A DNA stretch of 42,550 bases from an uncultured Collinsella sp. Lineage in GTDB: Bacteria; Actinomycetota; Coriobacteriia; Coriobacteriales; Coriobacteriaceae. Positions 8,975 through 16,902 of the stretch are shown piece after piece; the stretch's first letter is position 1; every line of letters starts with the position of its first letter. The position numbers and the translations under genes were made by a program. The stretch covers positions 1 through 42,550 of the forward strand of contig CABUDQ010000016.1 of assembly GCA_902490365.1 (NCBI GenBank). The letters are read 5' to 3'. The notes under the pieces are model-generated. The model was not told the DNA's origin. It made no database searches and saw only the letters and a program-made list of their open reading frames with translations.

Positions 8975-9009
8975 GAAGGGGGCGGTCCAGACGGGCCGCC
9001 CCCTTTCTT
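8975..9009. terminator. Bidirectional terminator between the PHP and rRNA methyltransferase genes
   Basis: AAGGGGGCGG(T) and CCGCCCCCTTT form a strong stem between two convergent genes, followed by TTTCTT on the + strand and preceded by A-rich sequence. Confidence 0.85.
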
Positions 9010-9033
9010 GTCTCGAAAATCTACCGGGGTGGA

Positions 9034-10482
9034 TTAGCGGCGCTCGAGGACCGCTACGGTTTCGGTGTGGTCGGTATGGGGGAACATGTCGACGGGCGTG
9101 ATCTTGAGCAGGCGATAGCCTCCGTCGAGGAGCTGGTGCAGGTCGCGCTCTTGGGTCACAGGGTTGCAGCTGATATAGGTGATGCGGCGCGGCTTGAGTG
9201 CGCAGGCGGCTTCGAGGAACTCGGGGGTGGAGCCGGCGCGCGGCGGGTCGATGGAAAGGACATCGATCCGCTCGTTGTTGTCGGCGGCGTCCAGGATGTA
9301 ATCGGTGGCGTCGTCGGCCATAAACCAAGCGCTGCGGGTGAGGCCGTTGAGCTCGGCATTGCGACGTGCGTCGGCAATGCCCGCCGGGTTGCGCTCCACG
9401 CCGAGCAGCATAATGCCGATGCCCTTGTCCTGGGCATCCTTCGCGGCGCACAGGCCGATGGTTCCGCTGCCGCAGTAAGCGTCCATAAGAATATCACCCT
9501 GCTGCAGGTCCATGCCGTCAATGGCAAGTCGATAGAGCAGCTCGGTTTGCTGCGGATTGGTCTGATAGAACGCGGTGGGGGAGATATCGAACTCGCAGCC
9601 GAGCAGCTGGTCGCGCATGCATTCGGCGCCATAGACGATACGAGTCTCCTCACCCAAGATGGCATTGCCGGGGCGACCGTTGATGTTCTGAGCGACGGTG
9701 ACGATATGCGGATCGAGTGCGGCGACAGCCTCAAAGAACTCCTGCGCATGCGGCAGGTCGCGCTGAGCGGTCACGAGGGTGACCATAATCTGGTCGGTGC
9801 GCCAGCCGCAGCGAACGACGGCATAGCGAAGCAGCCCCAGGTGCTTATCCTCGTTAAAGGCGGGAATGTGCAGACGCTCGGCCTCATGCGCGATGCCGTT
9901 GAGAATCTGACGGGCCCCCGGCGCCTCGACAGGGCATTCAGGAACAGCAACGATTCTGTGTGTCCCACGTTCAAAAAAGCCGCAGCGGACAGCGCCCTCT
10001 TTGCCGGGAGCAAACGGAGTGGCAGCCTTATGACGAAAACCACGAGGCGCAGGATATTTGCCCGGGTCTCCCAGGGTGACTCCCATACCACGAATAGGAT
10101 CGACAGCAATGCCCTCACGCTCGCAAAGCGAGGCAAAAAGCTCCTCCATGGCAGCCTGCTTGGCTGCCAACTGCTTCTTATAAGGACGATTGAGCGCCGT
10201 GCACCCACCGCAAGCTTTCATGATCGAACAGGGAGACTTGGGGTCCGCAGCCTTATGTGCAGACGAAACCGGATCTTTATGCGAGTGCTCGGAGCGAGTC
10301 TGAGATGCCTTGTCCTCGCTCCGACGAGAGCCGGGACGCTTGGCCTTAGTCTTGCCCTTAGCCGACTTGCTTTTTGCAGCTTTAGAAGACTTGGATTTCG
10401 TAGAGGATTTCTCCTCTTTTGACCCCTCAGCCGCTTCCACCAAAGCACGACGAGCCCTACGCTCCGCACGAGATTCTGCCAT
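9034..10482 (-). CDS. 23S rRNA (uracil-5) methyltransferase, RlmD/RlmCD type with [4Fe-4S] cluster
   Basis: A 482-residue SAM-dependent RNA m5U methyltransferase of the TrmA/RumA group. From the N-terminus: a Lys/Ser/Arg-rich basic stretch of about 90 residues in place of the usual TRAM domain, likely an RNA-binding tail; an iron-sulfur cysteine set C-x5-C-G-G-C; the SAM motif DAYCGSGTIGL; the DPPRAG motif; and the catalytic cysteine in YISCNP. The start was set at 10482 (MAESRAERRARR), where GGAG lies seven bases upstream; the open frame beyond it runs through the 10591-10727 inverted repeat and is not protein-like. The target base (U1939, U747 or another) cannot be decided from sequence. 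Confidence 0.87.
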   Translation of the reverse strand: MAESRAERRARRALVEAAEGSKEEKSSTKSKSSKAAKSKSAKGKTKAKRPGSRRSEDKASQTRSEHSHKDPVSSAHKAADPKSPCSIMKACGGCTALNRPYKKQLAAKQAAMEELFASLCEREGIAVDPIRGMGVTLGDPGKYPAPRGFRHKAATPFAPGKEGAVRCGFFERGTHRIVAVPECPVEAPGARQILNGIAHEAERLHIPAFNEDKHLGLLRYAVVRCGWRTDQIMVTLVTAQRDLPHAQEFFEAVAALDPHIVTVAQNINGRPGNAILGEETRIVYGAECMRDQLLGCEFDISPTAFYQTNPQQTELLYRLAIDGMDLQQGDILMDAYCGSGTIGLCAAKDAQDKGIGIMLLGVERNPAGIADARRNAELNGLTRSAWFMADDATDYILDAADNNERIDVLSIDPPRAGSTPEFLEAACALKPRRITYISCNPVTQERDLHQLLDGGYRLLKITPVDMFPHTDHTETVAVLERR

Positions 10483-10590
10483 CAATAACTCCACTAATTC
10501 ATGAATTAAAAGCTGCAAGCATTGTACCGTGCCAAGCCAGCGGGCGATATGCAAGCGGTCATTTCCTGTCAGCGATAAGCCCAACGACGT

Positions 10591-10727
10591 TTGCCCGCCG
10601 GGCACCGGGGCAGGGGTTAAGTTTGTCGCGAGTTCCGCACGAACAGGAGGCCACTTAATGTGGCCTCCGTCGTGAGCAGGACTGTAGAGCAGCAAACTTA
10701 ACCCCTGCCCCGGTGCCCGGCGGGCAA
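10591..10727. repeat. Long nested inverted repeat (35-bp arms)
   Basis: Arms 10591-10625 and 10693-10727 are perfect reverse complements of 35 bp. The 67-base interval holds a second hairpin, GGAGGCCAC / GTGGCCTCC with a 5-base loop (10646-10668). There is no T run. It sits between two divergent genes and directly before the importer promoter. Confidence 0.85.
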
Positions 10728-10735
10728 CCTATCCC

Positions 10736-10801
10736 TTGTACTCTATCAAGGTAAAGTGTATGATTCTGGACGTTACATGACTCACTTTACCTAACTAAAG
10801 T
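10736..10801 (+). promoter_or_regulatory. Promoter with two operators for the amino-acid ABC importer
   Basis: TTGTAC (10736-10741), a 17-base spacer and TATGAT (10759-10764) make a good sigma-70-type promoter. Two 18-bp sites of form ACTTTA-N6-TAAAGT are present: ACTCTATCAAGGTAAAGT (10740-10757, one mismatch in the half-sites) fills the -35/-10 spacer, and ACTTTACCTAACTAAAGT (10784-10801, perfect half-sites) lies downstream of the start point. Their starts are 44 bp apart, about four helical turns. A protein bound at both would block transcription. Confidence 0.65.
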
Positions 10802-10820
10802 GCTATCGAGGGGGAATACC

Positions 10821-11681
10821 ATGAATACCGATATGTCTCGTCGTCAGTTTGTTGGTCTAGCCGGCTCGCTCGCCACGGTGCTTGGCCTTGGTCTTGTCGG
10901 CTGCGGCGGTGGTGCTGGCAAGGGCTCCGCTGCTGGTTCTGCCGCGGCCAAGGATGTGAAGGGCGCCGCGGAGTCCAAGAAGCTCGTGGTGGGCTTTGAC
11001 AAGTCCTACCCTCCGTACGGCTTTGTGGGCGATGACGGCGAGTACACGGGCTTTGACCTTGACCTTGCCAAGGCCGTTGCCGATAAGCAGGGCTGGGATG
11101 TCGATTACGAGGCCATCGATTGGGATGCCAAGGACACGCTGCTCAACTCCGGCGCCATCAACTGCATCTGGAACGGCTTTACCATGGAGGGCCGCGAGGA
11201 CGACTACACGTTCTCCGAGCCGTACATGCTCAACGAGCAAGTGCTCGTGGTCAAGAAGGACGCGGGTATCAAGAGCTGGGACGATCTCGCTGGCAAGACC
11301 GTGATCACTCAGACCGATTCCGCCGCACAGGATGTGCTCGAGGGCGACCAGAAGGATCTGGCCGCGACGTTTGCCACGCTCGATACCATCGGTGAGTACA
11401 ACACGGCGTTTATGCAGCTCGAGAGCGGCGCGGTCGATGCCGTGGCTTGCGACCTTTCGATTGCCCAGTATCAGCTTGCCGCCAAGCCCGATGCTTATAC
11501 GCAGCTTGATGAGCCGCTGTCCAGCGAGCACTACGCCGTCGGCTTTAAGAAGGGCGACGCCAAGTCGGCCGACGCCGTGACCGAGTCGCTCAAGGCGCTC
11601 TACGAGGACGGCACGGTTAAGGACCTGTGCGATAAGTATTCAAGCTATGGTCTATCCTTCGACAACTGGGTGCTCAAATAG
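10821..11681 (+). CDS. Polar amino-acid ABC transporter substrate-binding lipoprotein
   Basis: A 286-residue solute-binding protein of the family-3 (glutamine/cystine/polar amino acid) type. The N-terminus MSRRQFVGLAGSLATVLGL has twin arginines and a hydrophobic core ending in GLVGCGGG, a lipobox-like site, so it is probably exported and attached to the outer face of the membrane at that Cys. The mature part has the family landmarks VVGFDKSYPPYGF, GFDLDLAKAVADK, WDAKDTLLNSGAINCIWNGF and ...DSAAQDVL. GAGGGGG precedes ATG 10821; an in-frame GTG at 10800 lies in the operator and is unlikely. Its permease and ATPase follow; a hairpin in the 150-base gap probably lets this gene be made in excess. 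The ligand is unknown. Confidence 0.92.
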   Translation: MNTDMSRRQFVGLAGSLATVLGLGLVGCGGGAGKGSAAGSAAAKDVKGAAESKKLVVGFDKSYPPYGFVGDDGEYTGFDLDLAKAVADKQGWDVDYEAIDWDAKDTLLNSGAINCIWNGFTMEGREDDYTFSEPYMLNEQVLVVKKDAGIKSWDDLAGKTVITQTDSAAQDVLEGDQKDLAATFATLDTIGEYNTAFMQLESGAVDAVACDLSIAQYQLAAKPDAYTQLDEPLSSEHYAVGFKKGDAKSADAVTESLKALYEDGTVKDLCDKYSSYGLSFDNWVLK

Positions 11682-11787
11682 CGGCTTTCCCAGGCACCCG
11701 ATTTTGCCGTTCAAGCCGTCGCTTGCGTACATTTAGTACGCGGCGCTCCTCTTTCACGGCAAACTCGAGCACCTGGAAAACCCGCTT
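11680..11787. repeat. Nested imperfect inverted repeat between binding-protein and permease genes
   Basis: The outer segments (about 11680-11714 and 11752-11787) are imperfect reverse complements at roughly three bases in four. The centre has a perfect hairpin GCGTAC-ATTTA-GTACGC (11725-11741). The structure lies inside an operon and may reduce transcription into the permease gene or protect the upstream message. Confidence 0.6.
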
Positions 11788-11831
11788 TAGCATTGGGTTT
11801 GCTGTTCTGTTGTCGCGAAAGAGAGCTTAGG

Positions 11832-12485
11832 TTGTCTATTCAGGTCATGATGCAGATGCTTGGCCAGGGCTTCTTGGTCAGTTTACAGTTGTTTGTGCTG
11901 ACGCTGCTGGGGTCGATTCCGCTGGGAATCCCCGTAGCGTTTATGCGCATGAGCAAAATTGCGCCACTCCGCTGGATTGCGCGCATCTACATTTCGGTAA
12001 TGCGCGGTACGCCGCTCATGCTGCAGATGTTTGCCATCTACTTTGCCCCGTACTACGTGTTTGGCATTTCGCTCACGCCCGATTCCAAGTGGACGGCGTG
12101 CGTCGTGGCGTTCATCATCAACTACGCCGGTTACTTTGCCGAGATCTATCGCTCGGGCTTGCAGTCCATTCCGCGCGGTCAATACGAGGCTGCCGAGGTG
12201 CTGGGCTATTCGCGCGTGCAGACGTTTCTGTATATCGTGATGCCGCAGGTCGCCAAGCGTATTCTGCCGGCGATGGGCAACGAGATCATCACGCTGGTCA
12301 AGGACACGTCGCTGGCGTTTGCCATTGGCGTGGGTGAGATGTTCTCGACGGCCAAGGCGCTGGTCGCCTCGCAGGTGAGCATGGTGCCGTTTGCGATCGC
12401 GGCGCTGATTTACTGGGTCTTTAACTTCGTCGTCGAGATGCTGCTGGGCGCCGCCGAGAAAAAATTGGATTACTACCATGACTAA
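11832..12485 (+). CDS. Polar amino-acid ABC transporter permease
   Basis: A 217-residue inner-membrane permease of the HisM/GlnP type with about five hydrophobic segments. The EAA loop that docks onto the ATPase is visible in the middle (YEAAEVLGYSRVQTFLYIVMPQVAKRILPAMGNE). MRGTPLMLQMF is the usual conserved N-terminal motif. The start is uncertain: I chose TTG 11832 because GAGAG lies eight bases upstream; ATG 11847 is also possible. The last eight bases overlap the start of the ATPase gene, indicating translational coupling. Confidence 0.88.
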   Translation: MSIQVMMQMLGQGFLVSLQLFVLTLLGSIPLGIPVAFMRMSKIAPLRWIARIYISVMRGTPLMLQMFAIYFAPYYVFGISLTPDSKWTACVVAFIINYAGYFAEIYRSGLQSIPRGQYEAAEVLGYSRVQTFLYIVMPQVAKRILPAMGNEIITLVKDTSLAFAIGVGEMFSTAKALVASQVSMVPFAIAALIYWVFNFVVEMLLGAAEKKLDYYHD

Positions 12486-13242
12486 TTCGGTAATGAATAT
12501 ATCGAACGCGCGCAAGGCGTTTGGCGGCAATGAGGTGCTCAAGGATATCTCGCTCGAGGTCAAGCGCGGCGAGGTCGTGGCGATTATCGGGCCTTCAGGC
12601 GGCGGTAAGTCCACGCTTCTGCGCTGCGCCACACTGCTCGAGACACTCGACGGTGGCTCGCTTTCGTTTGGCGACCTTGCCGTTGCGACGGACGCGGGGT
12701 CGGGTGCGATATATGCGAAAGGCGACGTGCCCAAGCAGGCGCGCTCGCGATTTGGCCTGGTGTTTCAGAACTACAATCTGTTTCCGCACTATACGGTGAT
12801 GAAAAACATCACCGATGCTCCGATTCGCGTGCTCAAGCGCCCGCGCGAGCAGGCCGAAGCACGTGCGCGTGAGCTGATCGCGCAGATGGGGCTTACGGGC
12901 AACGAGAACAAGGTGCCATGTGAGCTTTCGGGCGGTCAGCAACAGCGTGTGAGTATCGCCCGCGCCTTGGCGCTCGACCCGGAGATCTTGTTCTTTGACG
13001 AGCCGACCTCGGCGCTCGATCCCGAGCTAACGGCCGAGGTGCTGCGTGTCATTAAAGACCTTGCCGCGCAGAATATGACGATGGTGATCGTGACCCATGC
13101 GATGCAGTTTGCGCGCGACGTTGCCGACCGCGTGGTCTTTATGGACGGCGGTCGCATTGTCGAGGAGGGTCCTGCCGAGCAGGTTATCGATCATCCGCGT
13201 GAGCAACGTACCCGTGAGTTCTTGAGCCGTATCGAGGGGTAG
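12478..13242 (+). CDS. Polar amino-acid ABC transporter ATP-binding protein
   Basis: A 254-residue ATPase subunit of the GlnQ/HisP type. Walker A GPSGGGKST, Q-loop VFQNYNLFPHYTV, signature LSGGQQQRVSIARAL, Walker B ILFFDEPTSALDPE and the H-loop THAMQFARDVADRV are all intact. It drives import of the amino acid delivered by the lipoprotein encoded at 10821. An insertion of about 15 residues (VATDAGSGAIYAKGD) sits between the Walker A helix and the Q-loop; this region is variable in the family. The gene overlaps the permease gene by eight bases and is followed by a terminator at 13277. Confidence 0.94.
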   Translation: MTNSVMNISNARKAFGGNEVLKDISLEVKRGEVVAIIGPSGGGKSTLLRCATLLETLDGGSLSFGDLAVATDAGSGAIYAKGDVPKQARSRFGLVFQNYNLFPHYTVMKNITDAPIRVLKRPREQAEARARELIAQMGLTGNENKVPCELSGGQQQRVSIARALALDPEILFFDEPTSALDPELTAEVLRVIKDLAAQNMTMVIVTHAMQFARDVADRVVFMDGGRIVEEGPAEQVIDHPREQRTREFLSRIEG

Positions 13243-13276
13243 GCTCAGTTATTTACTCAACTATTAAATTGAGGTG

Positions 13277-13313
13277 AAGCCGCCGCAGGTCTTACGGTCT
13301 GTGGCGGCTTTTT
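13277..13313 (+). terminator. Terminator of the amino-acid importer operon
   Basis: AAGCCGCCGCAG(GTC) and (GGTC)TGTGGCGGCTT form a stem with a short loop, followed by TTTTTG. Confidence 0.88.
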
Positions 13314-13553
13314 GTTTGCGTCGACGGGGTTCAATAATCGCCTCACAAGCTTGTCTCCTCCTCTCGCCGCCTGTATTCATACGCGCGCCGAAAGGTATGC
13401 ATGGACAGTCGCCCGTGAGGGTAGGGTGGTGGCATAGGACATTTGGAGGGTGAGTCGGCTCGGCTGCCGACCATGCTGCTCCCGGGACGGCACCGACCGC
13501 GAACCCTCCCCGTTGGCGTCGCGCCTTGCGCGCGGCCCTGCAAGGAGGTCATC

Positions 13554-15629
13554 ATGGGTGCTCCCAAGACCGGTAACGTAAGGAACGTGGTGCTCGTAGG
13601 CCAAGGCGGGGTGGGCAAGACTTCACTCGCCGAGGCCATGCTCCACCTTTCTGGCAAGACCGCCCGTCTGGGCGGCCACGACGGCACCAAGCCCACGCTC
13701 GACTATGACCCCGAAGAGGTCAAGCGTGCATTTTCCATCTCGACGACCATTGCGCCGATCGACTGGAAGGGCGCGCGCATCAACGTGCTCGATGCCCCGT
13801 GCTATCCCGATTTTATCGGCGACGCCTATGCCGCGATGAGCGTCTGCGAGACGGCTCTGTTTGTGGTCGACGCCGAGGCCGGCCCGCAGCCTACGACGGT
13901 TAAGCTCTGGTATGCCGCCGAAGACCTGCGTCTGGCGCGTGCGGTGTTCGTAAACCGCCTGTCGCGCTCCGAGGCCAGCTTTGCGACCACGATGGACCTG
14001 TTGCAGGAGCGCTTTGGTACGCGCCTGGGCGCCGTGACCCTTCCCTGGGGCGAGGGCGAGGACTTTGACGGCATCATCGACCTGGTGCGCATGAAGGCGC
14101 GCCATTGCAACGGCGCCGAAGCCGTTGAGTCGGAGATTCCCGAGGAGTATCGTGCCCAGGCCGAGGAGGCCCATGACCATCTGTGCGAGCTGGTGGCCGA
14201 GGCCGACGACGAGCTGATGATGAAATACCTGGAAGGCGAGGAGACGCTGACGCAGGAGGAGCTCGAAGGCCTGCTGTCGAAGGCGATCGCCGAGCGCATC
14301 TTTGTGCCGGTCTTTGCGGGCGATTGCATTAAGGAGCAGGGCGTCAACTCGCTGATGGACGACATCGCCACGTACTTCCCGGCACCGACGGACTACGGCG
14401 AGATGCCGCTCATCGACGGTGATTCACTCAAGATCTCGAGTGACGATGACCGTCCGGTGGCGTTTGTGTTTAAGACCCTGGCCGATCCGCAGCAGGGTCG
14501 CATCAGCTTTATCAAGGTGCTGACGGGTACGCTTGAGCCGGGCCTTGAGCTGATCAACGCGCGTACCCGCAAGAGCGATCGTCTGGCTCACCTGTATGTG
14601 ATGTGTGGCCGCGACATGACCGAGGTCGGTCACGCTTATGCCGGTGATATCATCGTGGCGCCCAAGCTGGCGGCCGAGACGGGCGATACGCTCTCGATTA
14701 CCGGCAAGGTCGAGGCTGCGGCGTTTAAGTTCCCCAACTCGCAGTACCGCATTGCCATCGAGGCCGAGAACCGCGGCGACGAAGAGAAGCTCTACACGTT
14801 TATCGAGAAGGCCTGCAAGGCCGACCCGACCATGAGCATCGACCGCGACGAGGAGACTGGCCAGACCATTATCTCCGCCGTTGGTGAGGCACAGGTTTCG
14901 GTGCTGCTCAACCGTCTGGAGGACCGCACCAAGGTCGCCGCCAAGAGCGTGCCGATCCGCATTCCGTATCGCGAGACCATCCGCCGCACGGCGAGCGCCC
15001 AGGGTCGCCACAAGAAGCAGACCGGCGGCGCCGGTCAGTACGGCGACTGCTGGCTGCGCGTGGAGCCGCTCATTGGGCCCGACGGCACGAGCGACGGCTA
15101 TGAGTTTGTTGACGAGGTCGTGGGCGGCCGCATCCCGCGCTCGCTCATCCCCGCCGTGGACAAGGGCGTTCAGGAGACTATGAAGGACGGCATCATTGCC
15201 GGCTACCCGCTCACGGGCATTCGCGTTGCTGTGTACGATGGCTCGTATCACAGCGTCGACTCCAACGAGATGGCGTTCCGCGCGGCGGCCCGCATCGGCC
15301 TGCGCAAGGCGTGCGCCGATGCCGACCCGGTGGTGCTGGAGCCCATCGAGGAAATCACGGTGACTATCCCCGAGAGCTACGCCGGCGCCGTGATGGGCGA
15401 CATCTCGGCCTCGCGCGGTCGCGTGACGGGCATGGAGACCGACGAACGCGGCGATACCGTGGTCATTGCCCAGGCGCCGCTGGCCGAGCTAACGGATTAC
15501 TCGACGCGCCTGCGCTCTATCACGCGCGGCACGGGCGACTTTACCATGAAGCCTGCAGGCTATGAGCAGGTGCCTTATGACGTTCAGGCCAAGCTGGTCG
15601 AGCGCTATGAGGAGGGCCGAGCTAAGTAA
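13554..15629 (+). CDS. Elongation factor G-like GTPase (EF-G2/FusA2 type)
   Basis: A 691-residue protein with the full EF-G domain order: G domain, domain II (about 300-390), and domains III to V to the C-terminus. The P-loop is GQGGVGKT at residues 16-23, unlike the AHIDAGKT of true EF-G. G3 reads DAPCYPDF instead of DTPGHVDF, and the G4 guanine-specificity motif NKxD is replaced by NRLSRSE near residue 134. Such divergence is typical of the second EF-G homologue of actinobacteria (FusA2), whose role is not settled. A strong AAGGAGG fixes ATG 13554. The 220-base leader has GC-rich stems (GGAGGGT 13445 / ACCCTCC 13503) but no motif I recognise. Confidence 0.85.
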   Translation: MGAPKTGNVRNVVLVGQGGVGKTSLAEAMLHLSGKTARLGGHDGTKPTLDYDPEEVKRAFSISTTIAPIDWKGARINVLDAPCYPDFIGDAYAAMSVCETALFVVDAEAGPQPTTVKLWYAAEDLRLARAVFVNRLSRSEASFATTMDLLQERFGTRLGAVTLPWGEGEDFDGIIDLVRMKARHCNGAEAVESEIPEEYRAQAEEAHDHLCELVAEADDELMMKYLEGEETLTQEELEGLLSKAIAERIFVPVFAGDCIKEQGVNSLMDDIATYFPAPTDYGEMPLIDGDSLKISSDDDRPVAFVFKTLADPQQGRISFIKVLTGTLEPGLELINARTRKSDRLAHLYVMCGRDMTEVGHAYAGDIIVAPKLAAETGDTLSITGKVEAAAFKFPNSQYRIAIEAENRGDEEKLYTFIEKACKADPTMSIDRDEETGQTIISAVGEAQVSVLLNRLEDRTKVAAKSVPIRIPYRETIRRTASAQGRHKKQTGGAGQYGDCWLRVEPLIGPDGTSDGYEFVDEVVGGRIPRSLIPAVDKGVQETMKDGIIAGYPLTGIRVAVYDGSYHSVDSNEMAFRAAARIGLRKACADADPVVLEPIEEITVTIPESYAGAVMGDISASRGRVTGMETDERGDTVVIAQAPLAELTDYSTRLRSITRGTGDFTMKPAGYEQVPYDVQAKLVERYEEGRAK

Positions 15630-15664
15630 CGTGTGGCTTTGTCTGCAATGTAGGTGCTGACGAA

Positions 15665-15695
15665 AAGGCCGCCCTGGGTAACCGGGGCGGCCTTA
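15665..15695. terminator. Bidirectional terminator between EF-G-like and nuclease genes
   Basis: AAGGCCGCCC and GGGCGGCCTT pair perfectly between two convergent genes, with A residues before and TTATTT after. Confidence 0.85.
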
Positions 15696-15697
15696 TT

Positions 15698-15728
15698 TGA
15701 TCCCTTGGGGACGGAGGAAAACGGATCA
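15698..15728. repeat. Short hairpin with GGGGACGG core
   Basis: TGATCC (15698-15703) and GGATCA (15723-15728) are inverted and enclose GGGGACGG. It is a member of the same intergenic hairpin group as 24091-24127. Confidence 0.5.
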
Positions 15729-15757
15729 TTTTTGGGTTACGGGCGGCGCGGTCGGCA

Positions 15758-16723
15758 CTAGTCTCCGGATGCCTGGTTGCGGCCGGTGGCGTAGTCGATC
15801 TGCACGTGCGGCTGCAGGTTGTAGCAGTACACGTGGAAGCACAGGGTCTTGCCGTGGTCCTCGATCGATTGTGCTTCCAGACGAATGCCACGACAGACGA
15901 GCTCCTCCTCGTTGTACATAGGCGTGACGCGATAGAGCACGTGGTTGCCCGTGTTGCGGACGTAGTCGAGGATGTGCTCTTCAAACGGCAGCATGCCCGT
16001 CTCGTTGAGATAGCGCGTGCCGGTGAGGAGATTCTTGCGGTTGGCGTTTTCGCCGCAGAGTGACCAGGCGATGAGGTGGCAGCGGTTGTAGAGGCTCTGG
16101 CCTGGAATAAAGTCGTAGCGCTGCTGGTGCCAACCGGCAGGATGGATACGCGAGATATCGCCGCGCTTGCCCTGACCGAGCGATTCGGGGCCCACGCAGG
16201 CGAGCGCCTTGCGAGTGCGGCCCAGGCTGTCGAGCTTGGAGAATTTCTTAAAGCAGCCCTCTTCGGTGGCACGATCGTATTCATCGAGTGTGAATGACGG
16301 CGTGCCGAGCGGGTGCGTGCTGTCGGCGCGAAGGGCAACGTAGGGGTTGCCGGCGTAGTCGGGAATGCTGCTGAGATAAACACCACGGGCGCGGTTGAGG
16401 TCGGGGTTTTCCACCTCGTCGATGGGGGCGGCGGCGCTGTCTGTGGAAGCGTCGTCGCCGGTGTCGGTTGCGACGGAATCGGAGCCATTGCCGGAGTCCT
16501 CGGAGCTCGCTGTTCCCGATTCGAGCCGGGCAACCAGGTCCGCCTCGTCGTCGGTGCGGCTGGGACTCTCGTTTTGCTTCTCGGCCAGAGCCGCCGCCTG
16601 CTCATCACTTTGCGGCGACAGCAACTTGGGCGCCCCATCGAGCGATCCCGTAAACAGCGCAAACCCCAGCACCACGGCGGTGCCGATGGAAAGTGCTTGC
16701 TTGTAGGCGGACTTGCGCGACAT
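15758..16723 (-). CDS. Secreted or membrane-anchored DNA/RNA non-specific endonuclease (EndA-like)
   Basis: A 321-residue protein with an N-terminal signal or signal-anchor (KQALSIGTAVVLGFALFTGSLDG), then a low-complexity acidic Asp/Ser/Thr-rich linker to about residue 105, then a beta-beta-alpha-metal nuclease domain. The catalytic block reads YNRCHLIAWSLCGENANRKNLLTGTRYLNE: the His of RCHL corresponds to the D/N-R-G-H catalytic His, and Asn in the following helix holds the metal. This pattern belongs to the EndA/streptodornase family. Likely role: nucleic acid degradation outside the membrane, for feeding or DNA uptake. AGGAG six bases upstream supports the start. No competence genes are visible nearby. 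Confidence 0.85.
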   Translation of the reverse strand: MSRKSAYKQALSIGTAVVLGFALFTGSLDGAPKLLSPQSDEQAAALAEKQNESPSRTDDEADLVARLESGTASSEDSGNGSDSVATDTGDDASTDSAAAPIDEVENPDLNRARGVYLSSIPDYAGNPYVALRADSTHPLGTPSFTLDEYDRATEEGCFKKFSKLDSLGRTRKALACVGPESLGQGKRGDISRIHPAGWHQQRYDFIPGQSLYNRCHLIAWSLCGENANRKNLLTGTRYLNETGMLPFEEHILDYVRNTGNHVLYRVTPMYNEEELVCRGIRLEAQSIEDHGKTLCFHVYCYNLQPHVQIDYATGRNQASGD

Positions 16724-16783
16724 TGAGGCTCCTGGGTAATCGGTTGCGATTCTACCAGTCTAGCAGGAGACGCCGCAGACCGT

Positions 16784-16832
16784 TTTCCCAGATAAAACCT
16801 GCCAAAATAAACCCGTCCTCTTTTGGCAGGTT
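16784..16832 (+). repeat. Dispersed hairpin repeat, copy 1
   Basis: A 49-base element related to copies at 18868-18917 (direct) and 21908-21957 (inverted). It contains AACCTGCCAAAA and a matching inverted right arm around a loop with CCCGTCC. This copy differs from the other two at several bases. Confidence 0.8.
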
Positions 16833-16902
16833 GGCGGGGCAATGCCCGCCGCAACTTATGGCACGGTTGGGATGTGTACGCTTTAAAGAGCGGAGCCCAT
16901 GG
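16833..16902. other. Spacer before the operator array
   Basis: Contains a GC hairpin GGCGGGGC / GCCCGCC (16833-16850) and CCGCAACTTAT (16849-16859), an 11-base word that also occurs, inverted, at 40702-40712. No gene is visible. Confidence 0.5.

Noticed and set aside
13443..13553. N-terminal extension of the EF-G-like protein
   Set aside because: The AAGGAGG ribosome-binding site at 13542 and the domain start both point to ATG 13554.
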